A DNA stretch of 64,000 nucleotides from Misgurnus anguillicaudatus (lineage: Eukaryota > Chordata > Actinopteri > Cypriniformes > Cobitidae): NCBI RefSeq assembly GCF_027580225.2, contig NC_073356.2, positions 2,666,001 to 2,730,000 on the forward strand, read 5' to 3'. Below are positions 35,801 to 48,214 of this stretch, in pieces. Every line of letters starts with the position of its first letter. The stretch's first letter is position 1. Both the position numbers and the translations under genes were made by a program. The notes beneath the pieces were generated by a model. The model did no database searches, was not told the DNA's origin, and saw nothing but the letters and a program-made list of their open reading frames with translations.

Positions 35801-36515
35801 TTGTTATTTTGTTGACTGCAGGCTTAATTGTTATTTTGTTGATATTTCCGCTCTGAAGAGGAAGTGTCTGGATCTTTCAAGTAAACACTATAAATTTAAT
35901 TAAACCCAAATGTTGCTGGGAAGTGAAAGGTTTCTGACATTGAGCTCACCCCCCTTGTGTGTCATTGTTTTCTGTGTGTGTATGTGTGAAAACCACAAGC
36001 AAATTTGACTGCTGCTTTATATATAAATATAGATATATATATATACAGTACATGATGTGTCTTCGCTACAAACCTCAATTGTATTCTGTCATCATTTCAG
36101 CTGCAATACAAAACATTTTGCTTTAACGAGTGCATAAACAATTAATGTACACATATTAGATTTATCATTTGTGCTGTTGGGTTGGACATTTCATGGGAAT
36201 TTTCATTGGTTGCCAGGTTTTCACAGCAAAGCCTGCCCAATAAACAAGCACAAAACTTTTGAGGGGGGGGTGGTCCTTCTGTAAAAAGCACATAAAATCT
36301 GCATTTTGGCAGACATTAACATTGTTAAAGTAGCCAAATCCTGCGTGAAAGCTATGGATTTTATGGACATCACCAAGATATAGGGGCAAAGTTATGAATG
36401 TAAAAGTTCAGGGGAAAATAACATGCTGCTTGTTTCCACAATATACATTTATTGATAATTAAGTGATTTTTTTCCTTTCAACTTTTTTATCATTGGCCAG
36501 GCAAAAACTTGTAAA
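32848..36515. other. intergenic or intronic, no gene seen
   Basis: AT-rich. A 19-base tandem duplication (TTAATTGTTATTTTGTTGA) starts at about 35798 and 35824, and a short (AT)n run lies near 36033. No coding exon or clear transposon ends. Confidence 0.4.
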
Positions 36516-36611
36516 GGAACAGTATGTAAGACATTTATATCAATGAATCATAAAATGGCCCTGATATGTCACTAGACATTAAGATATCATTTTCATTTCA
36601 AATACTTATAT

Positions 36612-37217
36612 AGGGCCCTATAATTTCCGCGATCACGGAATCGCGGAATTGGCAAATTAACACGGAATTTAGTATTAACGCGGAATTTCACAGAATTTTA
36701 CATATTTTGAATAAAATTATGTTTTTGTGTGGGAGACGAAAGTATGTCTGGGGGAAATGCAGACCGGGGGAAGTAAATCTGGGCGACACACCCCCTTTCG
36801 TCGTTTCAGACCGCCTCCAAAACACTGAAACCATGGCGAAGCGAAAAAATTAAGAAATTCGACGCTAAGCACTTAGTTCCGAGCAGGTCTCACATGACTT
36901 TTATGTGACCGGAGAACTGTTATGTGTGTGTGTGCGCGTGCGTCCGTGTGTGTGTGTGGGCGCGAGCGCGCGTGTGTAAGCATTTGTATGTGCGTGTGTA
37001 AATGCGTGTTTTACAGTCATTAAGTAACCGTGTTATCCAGTTTTTCCCCAAATCATTTACATTTTAATCATTAACATTAAAGGCACACTATTTTTATGAC
37101 TAAAATAACTGTAAGGGGTAAAAAAAATAATTGCCAAAAATTAAAACGGATAAAACGGAATTTGGGAAAAAATAAAACAGAATTTGGGAAAAAATAAAAC
37201 GGATTTTATAGGGTCCT
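36612..37217. mobile_element. hAT-like element with 8-bp target duplication
   Basis: Termini AGGGCCCTATAATTTCCG and the complement of CGGATTTTATAGGGTCCT. It is flanked by ACTTATAT at 36604-36611 and 37218-37225. The second copy of the host repeat (near 47505) has a single ACTTATAT and no insert. The 606-bp body holds a (TG)n-like stretch and no transposase. Confidence 0.88.
36908..36992. repeat. imperfect (TG)n microsatellite
   Basis: TGTGTGTGTG runs interrupted by CGCG inside the hAT-like insert; potentially Z-DNA-forming. Confidence 0.85.
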
Positions 37218-37375
37218 ACTTATATCACTCACAACAATGGTCTGGCCAGGATATTGTCATTTAAAAAGTGGAGTTGCAGCCCTCAACTGATGTTTATGTT
37301 GTCATGTTGTGTATTGGTCACCAGTTGTGTGATTGCAGTACCAGTTTTAGCCACAAGCCTACATACTGTTTCTTT

Positions 37376-37500
37376 AAGTAAAATAAGCACTTTTTGTATT
37401 ATTGCCTCCCTAATAACAAATCGCTTTATTGTTTCCTAATCTTTGTAAGTCGCTTTGGATAAAATTATCTGCTAAATGCCTAAATGTAAATGTAAAATTA
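37376..37500 (+). mobile_element. retroposon tail (GTAAGTCGCTTTGGATAAAA)
   Basis: AGCACTTTTTGTATTATTGC, then GTAAGTCGCTTTGGATAAAA, CTGCTAAATGCC and TAAATGTAAATGTAAA. This is the 3' tail shared by SINE and LINE families of cyprinids. A sister lies at about 55630-55760. Confidence 0.65.
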
Positions 37501-40389
37501 TTACAAATCTAAACATTTCTTAACAAAGCATTAACATTATTAACATTAACAATAACATTATTCATTTCTATTGCAAAAAATAAATTTCTATTTTAAAAGT
37601 GCCCATCATATGGTATTTTAAAGTTGCCTTATATTGTTTTAGAGTCCGATGCAACAGGTTCAAATGCGTACAAGCTCAAAAACACAGTCCTTTACTGACA
37701 ATATCACCTCAGTAATTTCTTAGATCTAGAAACGATTCTTTTGAAGACTTTCAAAGATTTAGTCTCATTTAACTCTTATGCGTGAGCATACTCTTCTCTG
37801 ATTGGCCAGCTGGTCCAGTCTGTTGTGATTGGTCTTTCCGCATACAGCGGGTGTTGGAAACGAAACCTCCATTACCATAATAATGCATACGTTAGCCGAG
37901 CACAAATGTAAAACATTACAGTTTGTAAACCAAAATCTTGCTACATCCTTTTGTTGTAAATGTATTGCTTTAAAACACGTGTGCATTCATCACACACAGT
38001 TGACATTTCTTTATTGTTTGTTGTTAAGTGTGTCTCCGTCTATTTAATAAATACTCCAAACTATAGAAATGTAATTATTCTTTGAAAGTGGAAATAACAC
38101 TAATGTACTTTCACAGCGCTGAACAAAGCATCTTCATGTAAACCACATGAACCAGCTGAAGCGTTTGATGTCAGGTCAAAGTAGACATCATTTGTGTTGA
38201 ACGGCCATAGGCAGGCATCATACAACTGTGTAAGATCTGTAACAGATTTAACATCCGAATTACAGAGGACTTGTTAATGCGTTTCAGACACTTTAGCTTA
38301 GCTTTTCAGACCGTTTACACTGATGGTTTTCATTACACACTGCAATAAAGCTCATTTATGAAACTACATCTGAGGGGCACTTTAATAATCCCTAATACCA
38401 TACTGGGGCCAGCATATTTTTACCTGTTTACCTTTGCCAATCCCATACCCCTCTCTTCACCCTATACTCTCCTGTCATCTCTGTTACTACTATCTATCAA
38501 ATAAAGGCAAAATGGCCCAAAAAACAACTTAAAAAAAAAAAAAGCAGGCAGTTTAAATGCTATACACACAATTCGTAAGCAAAATGATGCTAACCTCAAC
38601 AAACACTTTGCAGAAAAGTAAAAGACTGATCACACTGAAGTATCACAATAAAAGTACATTAAGGATGAGATATACAAGCATATGCATGTCAGGGCTGTAC
38701 AGTGCGACATATATGTCACACGTGCTATGAAAAAACTGGTGTGCGATTAATACATTTCCCATTGTAGCAGGAGTGAGAAAGTAAAGTTTTGCATAACAGC
38801 CGCTTAATAGTGTCTGAAGTGTTTTCCTTGTGCTTGTTTGTGTGATATTGACCGCGCACCATCATTTCTACACCGCTGCTAGTTGAGTGTCTTGATGGGA
38901 AAAATCGGTATTTTCAAGTCATCCAGGAAAACCCCAAACAAGCTGCTGTATATATGTGTGTGCCATAGACTCACAGTGTGTACATTTATAGAACATAATG
39001 TGTTTCATTTTTAGATACGTGTGCGACCCCCCCCTTTAAGGAGAAACAGAAACGGTTTCATGTTTGTTTGCTAGTTTGAAAATGTAGTGTTTTATTAAGA
39101 CCTGCTTTAATTGAGTGATGTCTGCTCACCGATCTATTCTACTTTTATGTGTAACTTTAGTGTTGAGGTGTAAGAGGTGTTGTTTCTGCACTCTTCAATT
39201 ATTAGACATTATAACTTAATGGTAATGATGAAGTTTTATGTTTGTGTTACAACAGTTTGGTCTGCGCTACAAAACTTTCAAAGCTCAAAAAAAGTTAACG
39301 TAGAGCCCTGCATGTAGCTAACTCATCTGATGATCATGTTTAGTAAGTACTCATGTTTATGGATAGTCTGTCAGTTATGCCTTGGAGCAACTGCCCCAAA
39401 TATTTTTAACCGTCCTGATGATGACAGATTTCACGGAGAGATTTGGAGACTGAATGTTGTATCTGTAGGGAAGAGCCGCATAACTGGGGTTTACTTTGGC
39501 ACACTGCCTGTGGATTTATATATGACACAAGTTTCATCCTCTCTGCCTTGAACCATTTAAAACTTTGTTTCAGAGCGGCCACCAGAATAAGCAGATGTGT
39601 TTATGAGAAGTGAAAAATGCTGCGTATACTGTATGCTCCCATCCCCCTGCTTATGATTTGACTGTGGCGTCAGGTGCAACGGTTGTGTGTTTATTTAATA
39701 ATGAAAAGATCACAGTGTCTGTGGCCTGTGGCTTATGACCAAGTACAGCAAATGCTCTTCTGTTGGGTCCTCTATACTGTCTTGGCCATTTAGTAAGAGT
39801 CGGTCAATAGCTTAACAAGGCCTGGCCTCATTTTTTGCATATTCCTCGTGGTGGGGTTCATCTGAATTCAGGGGTTAATGATGTTACAAACCCAAGAGGA
39901 AGCTTGATGTAGTCCGAAGCCTTTAAAAAGCGTTTTCTGAAAATATCTCCCTTTGCATTGAACTTTGAGCATAACTTTGTTATTTATGCTCAATCAGCAA
40001 CATTACACACTAACTAAACTAAAGTTAAAAATGATCATTTAATGTGATAATTATTTACTCCTTTAAACTTCCTGATCTAGTGACCGCCATCCAGCGTGGG
40101 TGTGGGAGGCCGTATCTGAAATGATATTATAATAACTTCTATGCTGACTGGACTTCTTATATCCTCTTGAGACCCAGCTATTCATTGTTGTCCTCTGTAG
40201 TCGACAGACCTCTAAGTCAAGCACAATTTATTCAACCTAGTTGAATCTGAAGAGGACATCCTGGGCTTTCTAGTAAACATATATTTGTGTGGATATATTT
40301 GTCCAGAACACACAAACTTTTCACATTTATGCAACAAGGGAAGTAAGTCATTTTTTTGCAGATTATATGTTTTCTTGATAATCATCAAT
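37501..40389. other. no gene seen
   Basis: AT-rich DNA with no recognisable exons. An open frame at 39330-39551 has a hydrophobic start but no paired splice sites or known domain. Confidence 0.4.
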
Positions 40390-40865
40390 TGTTTTTTTTC
40401 AACCTGATCATACAAAATCTGTGAAATAGTCACGCAATATTTTGCTGTTTTTTGTGTGTCGTTGTTACGTATTTCCACCATTTTGTGTGCCCGTGCCACA
40501 TCTTTTTCATGTCAGTTTCACATATTGGTTACTCAACTGTATTTTCTTACCATTGTTGCTTCGGTTTGGGGTTAGAACGACTTTCTGTTACATAAAATGA
40601 CATCCATACCCAAACCCAACTCTAACCCTAAACGTCAGGTGACGATGGTTTAAAAAGCATATGAAAAAAATAGTATAAACCAATACTTGAAGCGACAATG
40701 GTTTAAAAATAGGAAAAACGGTTGAGTGAGACCTACATGAAAAAGGAAGTTGTGGCACAAGCACGTAAAATGATGGAAATACGTTACAATGACACGCAAA
40801 TATGAGCAAAATATTGTGCGACTATTTCACGAAAAAACGTGAGATCATGTTGGGGTTTTTTTTCA
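40390..40865. mobile_element. foldback element with about 100-bp inverted arms
   Basis: The left arm (GTGAAATAGTCACGCAATAT, then ACGTATTTCCACCATTTTGTGT) is answered by the right arm (ACGTAAAATGATGGAAATACG, then ATATTGTGCGACTATTTCAC). The centre includes CTAACCCTAAAC, a common spacer in such elements. Non-coding. Confidence 0.75.
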
Positions 40866-40968
40866 ACATGAGAGGCTAGACTTAAAATGTAGCAGTATTT
40901 CAGAAATGTAAAATAATTCAGATTTTTTCGAAACACAACTTTTATTTGATGTCCTTTGTAGTGGACAC

Positions 40969-42248
40969 TAGGGATGGGACGATTACCGGCTTCACGAATA
41001 ACCATGATAAAATGTCCTGACGGTTAGTATATCATTTAAAATGTAATTATCATTACAACCGTGTTTGATTACCGTGATTTTGAGAACTCGCTGTAAATCC
41101 TGTCCAGCCAGAATCAGTTTGACGCAGGCGCGCACATGCAACATAGTTTTTTGCACAAGGCGGCATTTAAGGGATACTGTATTGTATTCATTCATGGTAA
41201 ACTTATTTGACAGATTTTTTTGTACCACAGAAATAATTTCAGGGACATGAAATATTAGATTGGGATTTTCAAGAATAAAACTTTTTCAAATGTTTTCAGT
41301 GTGTATCAGTTCTTTTTGAACATTTCCATCTCATTTTAACAAACCTCGATAATATCGTTAACTGTGATAACTTTGGTCACTATAATCAGTGTTGTGCCTG
41401 AACGAGTTCATTGAACGAAAGTTCATGAACGCGTTCATATTTTGAGCGAACGTGAACTGAACGTACTGTATTACGCCTGATGAACTTATTGTGAACTCGT
41501 TTATTCTGGTGCTTGTGAACGGCACGCGCTCTCAGTTCAATAGGGTGCCAGATGTCTAAAGAGTCTTCCAGGCGAAAACCCGGTTAAAACACATTGTAAA
41601 CGGGCCTTAATGTGTAGCGGAAAAAAACACCCAATCTGGCAACACCGCCACCAGGCTGCATGCGTCATCAATACAACACTGACTGGACGCTGCTGAAATC
41701 CAAATCCCTGCCGCGACACTCACATAATTTAACATTAAATAGCACCACATTTGTCCCAAACGGTTAACGATTAACATAAGTTAGGCTGCTAACGCATATT
41801 CTGGATCTTGAAATAGACTTTGACTAAGCTCACGCTATTTAACGTGCACGTGCGGTTGTCCTATACGCGATGCCTCGCAGCGCTTTTCGCCCGGAAAACC
41901 CCCTTGAAACACCGGCTAACGTTAGCCTTTCAAGGTATGTGCAAGCAAATACAAACATTAAAAGACAGTCAATGCTAATGTAAAACCTGGCTGGATAAGG
42001 ATTTAAAGTTGGATATGAAGATGAAATCTGACGCATTTAGCTTCAGTGTTAAAACTGATAAAATAATTGTTGTCTGTGGTTATATGGGCTATAATGGCAA
42101 TCTTTTTTTTTTTAATAATATAATAATATTTAATAATATTCAAAATTTTGAAATATGAACTATGAACTGAACTAGTTCATGTAGAAAGTGAACTTTCCCA
42201 ACACTGACTATAATCATGATATGACATTTTCATACCGTCCCATCCCTT
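40969..42248 (-). mobile_element. TAGGGATGGGACG hAT-like MITE, copy 1 (interrupted)
   Basis: Ends TAGGGATGGGAC and GTCCCATCCCTT. Closely matches the uninterrupted 453-bp copy at 52169-52621, in reverse, e.g. AATAATTTCAGGGACATGAA. Flanks GTGGACAC and TGGGACAC are a decayed 8-bp duplication. Split by another element at 41387-42206. Confidence 0.85.
41387..42206. mobile_element. hAT-like element with GAAC/GTTC-rich ends, nested
   Basis: Termini CAGTGTTG at both ends, flanked by ACTATAAT at 41379-41386 and 42207-42214 (8-bp target duplication). The sister repeat at 52169 has the uninterrupted site. Ends are dense in alternating GAACG and GTTCA units (ACGAGTTCATTGAACGAAAG). 820 bases, no transposase. 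Confidence 0.88.
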
Positions 42249-42340
42249 GGGACACCAGGACTTTGTTCTTATGTTTGTTTCACTTCTTGTAATAGGCCGT
42301 TCTATATGGCAGATGCTGAGAAGTTTTTGAATAAAACAAT

Positions 42341-42530
42341 TTGTAACACTTTGTATTTGTCAACATTATTAAATGGATTAACTAACATGAACCAACAATG
42401 AGCAATATCGTTTATCAGCGTTTATTAATCTTTGTTAATGTTAATACAGTTGTTCAATGTCATGTTAGTTCATTGTGCATTGACTAATGTTAACAAATAC
42501 AACCTTATTGTAAAGTGTTACCAAATAATT
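42341..42530. mobile_element. palindromic MITE (TAACACTTT...AAAGTGTTA)
   Basis: Left end TTGTAACACTTTGTATTTGT; right end ACCTTATTGTAAAGTGTTAC. The arms contain ATTAACTAACATGAACCAAC and its counterpart GTCATGTTAGTTCATTG. Confidence 0.75.
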
Positions 42531-43011
42531 CAAAGAAAGCCACACCCAGATGAGAGAATAAGGATGGTGCGCATAGCCTTTAATGTAAAAATAAAATACA
42601 TGTGAACATTTTATCAAATGGCAAGAACACTAAACATTAAAGTCCTGTTGTCCTCTAAAGTGGACATGTCATAAAATTCAAAAGAAAAAACTTTTGTTAC
42701 CACCCAAACACTTAATAAAAAAAAATCTAAAACTTTTTTCCTAGTTTTCGGGAAGACATAAAGTGACTCTTCTAATTTTAATTTTTTTTCTCGAAAATGT
42801 GCTGTTATCTACAGAGGGCATAATAATAAAAGGCATCGAAAAACATGACGGGTTAACAGAGAACTGCCTCAGCCATGACTTCAACGAACAGCCGTGTGTT
42901 TTTTTATGCCCTGGTACTTCCCTTTGTGGGGTGAGTTTGGTTCAGTGTATCAGATGTTGGCATCTGTGTTGTCTGTAAAAATACAAAATATACAGTTCCT
43001 TTGCTGGAATA

Positions 43012-43165
43012 GATTTACATTTGGCAGATAAAATGTATAGTTTGAATGCACGCACTGTAAGTCACTTTTACCCTGGAATCAAACCCACAACCTTTAGTTT
43101 GCACTACTTAAGGTTGTGGGTTACTACTAATACAATGCTTTTCCAAGTAAGCTACAGAAACAGTA
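43012..43165 (-). mobile_element. tRNA-derived SINE
   Basis: The minus strand has a box A-like TAGCTTACTTGG and, after two AAGGTTGTGGGTT-like segments, a box B-like GGTTTGATTCC, then CAGGGTAAAAGTGACTTACA and a tail TTTATCTGCCAAATGTAAAT. This matches the layout of HE1/V-SINE-type fish SINEs. Both boxes have decayed. Confidence 0.65.
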
Positions 43166-43169
43166 ACGC

Positions 43170-44525
43170 TGAAAATATAGTTGAGATCGCTAAAATAACA
43201 TGCAGAAGTAAAATCTAAATGAATCTGCTGTGGTTATCGGCAAAACATAGGAGCTTGTGATTGTGGTGAATTGAGCTGAACTATTTGCAGGACAAAGATG
43301 TCACACTTTTTCAGCTTAGCTTAAATCTGGACCTGTTTTCTTGAAAATCAGAAAATGTACTTCCTTTTTCATACACAGAGAAAGTACCAGGATTGCTTTT
43401 GAACATCTTAAAATGGAGCACAAGAAAGATTTAGATAGATATCATACAAACAAACATTTGGTCGAATTTTGAGTAAGCTTGACTTATTTTTTAATCAATA
43501 AACAGTGCATAAGATTGACATATTTCTTGGAAGTTTTTACATAATGCAGCTTCTTGCAATGAATTCTGGGATCTCCTTTTTGATAAGTGTGATGTTGACT
43601 TTAAATGGGTTAACTTTGGGGTAGAAATTGAACATTTTGAATAGGAACATCAGCTGATCTAGAAATGTGCTAAACTGATCTTTATTTCACACAGGTTCAG
43701 TGATTATGGTCAGTGAGATGTGATGCAGCGTCTTACATGCACACATGGCACTGATGACCTAAACACTTTAATATAAAGGCAAATGGTTGTGTTTGAAACA
43801 TGTACCCGTGACTTGATGAAACCAGATTCTGATAATGGTCCTGTAATATAAATAGTCCACATCATCACATTCCTTCATCTTTTTGCTTTCGAAGCACATG
43901 TCAAAGCAAAGCAATAACGGGAGGATAGTAGGATGGCAAAATGATGCGATTAAAGCCATTACCCGTGTTATTTTATCATTTGTTGCAACTCAGCTCATTT
44001 CTGAGCTTGTGAGTTAGACATTAACTTGTCATTCAGTGACTGAAGTGTTTATAAGCAATGGAAAAACACCAGGGGCTGGTATCTTTCCAGGGCTAAACAA
44101 TATGGAAATATGCTGCGTTTAGCCTCGGACAATAGCTGGGGGCTCAGATTGTGAATGACAAAGTCCAAGCTCTGGTATGGGACCACCGCTTTGAAAGACT
44201 GGGTGATGAGATCAGTGCTGTGCATTGGGTTTGGTACAGACTGAAAGAATCCTCTCCAAAAAGCTTGTGAAACAAACTCGGGTTATAAGGGTCCCTGGAA
44301 TGGGAGTTTCCTGAAGGGGGGCTGGCTACGCTTTAGGGGGAAAATGGGCTTTCATTGTGTTTTTTCACTACTCTACAGACATTATTATAATGATAATGGC
44401 CTCCGTTTCTGATGCCCTTTGCTTACCAAACTATCTACTGGTCATGGTAAAGTAATGGCGGTGAGGATTATGCTAATTCGTACCAATGTGATTATGTGAA
44501 TGGCTAATAGTCTATAACACTATTA
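43170..44525. other. no gene seen
   Basis: AT-rich DNA without recognisable exons or transposon termini. Confidence 0.4.
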
Positions 44526-44528
44526 TAT

Positions 44529-44559
44529 ATCTCTCTCTCTCTCTCTCTCTCTCTCTCAT
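44529..44559. repeat. (CT)n microsatellite
   Basis: About fifteen CT units. Confidence 0.97.
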
Positions 44560-44899
44560 GCTTGTATGGAGGTTTAATCTGCCCAGATGATATCAGTGTT
44601 TATCAATGTTCTAACAGGATTTCATATTCCAGGATTTCATATTCGGATTTGTTTTTCCTAAAGTCTCATAATCTAATAATGAGATTAGGAGCATCATAGT
44701 TTGACTCATTGATTTTAGTTTTTGACAGATTGTCTTCTCAGTCACCTTACTTACGAGTACAAGTGTACAAGTATGAGTACAGAGCTATTCAATTTATAAT
44801 AATTTCATTACAAATGAACACAACACAATTTTTTAACATTATTCTTAAACTGGGGGTCTTCTTCCTCCACTTAGTTTTTCAGTTTACAAAGTCTGTCAT

Positions 44900-45125
44900 C
44901 TAAATAGGGATTAGACATAGCGCCAGCGCAACTGGCTTTTAAAGGGCATGAGAGATAAGACTATCATTGGTTTATTGCACGTTACGGCCAAAACACACCC
45001 ATTACTCATTAGGAGAATAGGAACAACCCTCTCAGACCGTGCGCTCAGCGCACAAACCATTTTTCCCGTTGTTAAATTAGCAAAAGTGGATTCGGACACG
45101 CCCTTTTAGACTGTGCGTTGTGCAT
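44900..45125. repeat. dispersed GC-richer repeat with inverted ends
   Basis: GCGCCAGCGCAACTGGCTTT near 44920 and GACTGTGCGTTGTGCATA near 45110, around a moderately GC-rich body. It looks like a dispersed repeat; family unknown. Confidence 0.35.
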
Positions 45126-45510
45126 ATATGATGTCACATGTTATTAAAATACATATTTCATTTTGTGTAATGTTAAACTGTACTTAACAACATGATTTTA
45201 ACAGCTATGTTTTATTAGTTTTAAGCGGTAGTTATCTGAAAAGATCAAACCTTGGAATGTTGTGGCTGGCCAATCAGAATCAAGCATTTTAGAGAGCCGT
45301 GTAATAAGTAATTAATATTTAAATGGTTTTCAAACGTTATAATGCTGTGTTGCACCGCAGGTCATGTGACAAAAGCCAACCAATCAGCTTCATCCTTTGC
45401 TAGGACTGCACAAAATTGAGAAAATATGCAATTCTGCTGTTGACCGTTGCAGTAACGGTATTTCTTGCCTCTTTCCTAGAACTACTATTTTTAGTACTAC
45501 TATAGTAGTA

Positions 45511-45748
45511 GCCTTAACATTTTTTGTTAAATCAACTCAGATTTATAAGTCATGTCAACAGAGATGAGTTGTCACAACTTATAAAATATAGTTGAGAAAA
45601 GTCAACTTAATTTTTTAAGTTATAACAACTCATCTGTAGTTATAGCAACTCATCTCTAGGCAAGATTAATAATAGTAAGTTAAAATGACTTGTAAATTCG
45701 AGTTGATTCAACAAAAAAATTTAAGGCAGCAAAGTATTTTTTACAGTG
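45511..45748. mobile_element. palindromic MITE ending TTTTTTACAGTG
   Basis: GCCTTAACATTTTTTGTTAA then ATCAACTC at the left is answered by GAGTTGATTCAACAAAAAAA then TTTAAGGC at the right. The right outer end TTTTTTACAGTG matches the terminal motif of the 17097-18452 element. The left outer end is lost. Confidence 0.75.
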
Positions 45749-46630
45749 GAGGTATTTAGTAAGGCCCCTTCTGATTGGTCTAATTTGGACAATCTAGCAT
45801 GCAACACAAATGATAGACTCGCAAAATACATTTAAGTTATCACAGCTCTCCGCAATATGGATATCGCATACTGTTATCACAAAACCGGCACTTTTTCAAT
45901 ATATTGTGCACTGCTACCCTTTAAGTATCAACATTGGGTCATGTTGTAACAAACAGTTTTATTGTCTGAGTTACAATTTGTTAAAAATAGGGTTGGATTT
46001 ACTGTGTGAGATTAAAACGATGTTAAAAGAATGACAAACAAGTGAAATCAATAAAATAAGCGTATTTACAATAATCACATTGAACTTAAAACCACACACT
46101 AAAACTTAAGACTGTTAAAAGAAAGGAATACAAAAAAAACAATCTAAAAGTCCAAACGTGTTAAAAGTCCAAAAGTGCAAAGTGTTGTCCAGTTAATATA
46201 CAATCCAATGATAATCCTTAATCCCTTAAACGTAACTGGAAAAGTAAGTCCACAAACAAACTCCACTGACGTTTGTTTGAGCTATAACATCAGGTAGCCG
46301 TGCTCTTTACCGCTTCCTTTTATAGAGGGTATCTATATGACGTCAACATTTTTCCTAATACAAACACCCTAATAAAGCACAGATGCTTTGAAAATGTAAC
46401 TAATGTAACTAAGTATTGTCTACCTCTGCTATAAAGTCCAACTAAATCCAATTTAAGCTGATAATAGTCAGTTTTACTAGCATTTGTGCCACAGCTGCTA
46501 TGAAAGCCAGCCATTTTGTTGAAGGTTTGCCACTCGATGGAAAAGTGACGTCAATGCATTCCCTCTATACTGGCACTTCCTGTTTCCTGTCATGTGACCA
46601 TATAAAATAAAAGACACACACACAAATTAA

Positions 46631-47018
46631 GGCCTTGTCCACACAGACACGGGTATTTTATAACCGTGACTTTTTCGGTTCGGCTGTTCGTCCTCACGGA
46701 AATGCAGTACCAGGTCACTGAAACCGAACATTTTGAAAACCCCTGCCAGGGTGAGGATTTTCAGAAATGCTAGTTGCAGTGTTGTCGTGTAGACAGTAAA
46801 ACCGGGGTTGTTGCTTCCGATTAAGGCTTCTGATTAGCCAACGTGGCGTTACGATTAGGGTTATATCACCGCCTGCTGGTATGGCATGTTCTTGACAGCG
46901 CGTGATAGCGTGTTTTTCCATTTTCATGTAGGCGGAGATTTCTTTTAAATCGAGCATGTGTGGACGGGATTTTTTTAAACCACAGGAGAAAAATACCCGT
47001 GTCCATGTGGACTAGGCC
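46631..47018. mobile_element. Harbinger-like MITE with TAA duplication
   Basis: Terminal repeats GGCC(T/A)(T/A)GTCCACA at both ends, extending into ACACGGGTATTTT / AAAATACCCGTGT. Flanked by TAA at 46628-46630 and 47019-47021, consistent with the 3-bp TWA target preference of PIF/Harbinger. No transposase. Confidence 0.75.
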
Positions 47019-47407
47019 TAATACTGAAGGTCAGGGGAACCATGGTTGTTTTAAATGGCCAAAGACCACCCAAGATGCCATATAACTGACACGTACATCA
47101 ACCAATCATGTTTTGCTTTGTGAACACCGTGCTGTTTTTAAATGCCTACTAAGCTATATTACCTATCCTACTGTTTGCTTTCCAGAAAAAATTTATTCTA
47201 GTACTACTGTTGTGCTGACACTGAAAGTTCGTTATTTATAAGTGCCATTTAAATATAAAGCCATGAATCTAATGTTACATCAAAAGAGCTCAGATGCAAA
47301 AGTCTGAAATGTTTTCTTGTAAATTAGCTTAATCAGACTCTTAAATGATTACGCCAACAATGCGGTATTTCTGAATTTCCTGAGGCCAGGATTAAGCGGA
47401 TTTGATT

Positions 47408-48030
47408 TTAAATGAACAGTATGTAAGAAATGTATATCAATTAATCATAAAATGGCCCTGATATGTCACTAGACATTAAGAAATCATTTTCATTTCAAAT
47501 ACTTATATCACTGACAACAGTGGTCTGGCCAGGATATTGTCATTTAAAGGTGCTCTAAGCGAATTCACGCATTTTAGACCATAAAACATTTTTTGGTTAC
47601 ATACAGCAAATATCTCCTCACTATCTGCTTGCTGCCGCAATCTCTGTAGACAGCCTATAGGCTCCACAAACTGCAATAAAAACTAAGTGGCCAAACCTAC
47701 CACCAGAAATGATAACAAAGTGTTCCAGCCAATAAATGACAAGAAGGATTTGGGGGTGGGGATTGGGCGCGTTCATGAAAGCACGGAAGAGAGGGGGAGA
47801 AGTTAGCTACGCTCCGTTTGTTTGAAAACAATTCAAACATTAACAAAAAGTGACGTCACACAGATTCGCTTAGAGAGCCTTTAAAATGTGGAGTTGCAGC
47901 CCTCAACTGATGTTTATGTTGTCATGTTGTGTATTGGCCACCAGGTGTGAGATTGCAGTACCAGTCTTAGCCACAAGTTTTGTGATTGTAGTACCAGTTT
48001 TGGCCATAATCCTACATACTGTTTCTTTTA
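47408..48030 (+). mobile_element. GGAACAGTATGTAAG-family element, copy 2 (interrupted)
   Basis: Sister of 36516-37375. It carries an intact ACTTATAT site where copy 1 is occupied and is itself split at TTAA by the element at 47548-47880. A short internal duplication (TTGTGATTGTAGTACCAGTT) lies near its right end. Confidence 0.85.
47548..47880. mobile_element. 333-bp MITE with TTAA duplication (piggyBac-like)
   Basis: Ends AGGTGCTCTAAGCGAAT and ATTCGCTTAGAGAGCCT (17-base inverted repeat, two mismatches). Flanked by TTAA at 47544-47547 and 47881-47884. Copy 1 of the host repeat has one TTAA at the equivalent place (near 37258). The interior has no coding region. Confidence 0.85.
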
Positions 48031-48134
48031 GGTATTTGATGAATGTATAATATGTTAAGAGTTAATGTCATTATCTCTATTTGACAGTTTAGCGGCTTTT
48101 GCATCTGAGCTCCTCATATGTATTTGGCTGTTGT

Positions 48135-48212
48135 GCAGTGGTTCTCAACTCCAGTCCTCCCCCCTCCCAGACGTCTCATCCTTATATGAAACACCGGAGT
48201 TGAGAACCACTG
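48135..48212. mobile_element. 78-bp palindromic MITE
   Basis: CAGTGGTTCTCAACTCC at the left and GGAGTTGAGAACCACTG at the right are perfect 17-base inverted repeats. Confidence 0.85.
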
Positions 48213-48214
48213 TA

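Larger units (their letters stand above)
36516..37375 (+). mobile_element. GGAACAGTATGTAAG-family element, copy 1 (interrupted)
   Basis: Ends GGAACAGTATGTAAG and CCTACATACTGTTTC form terminal inverted repeats. Shares GATATGTCACTAGACATTAA, GGTCTGGCCAGGATATTGTC and GTGGAGTTGCAGCCCTCAAC with copy 2 at 47408. Split by a separate element at 36612-37217. Confidence 0.85.

Noticed and set aside
40615..40640. CTAACCCTAAAC resembling telomeric repeat
   Set aside because: Only one or two imperfect units, in the spacer of a foldback element; not an interstitial telomere.
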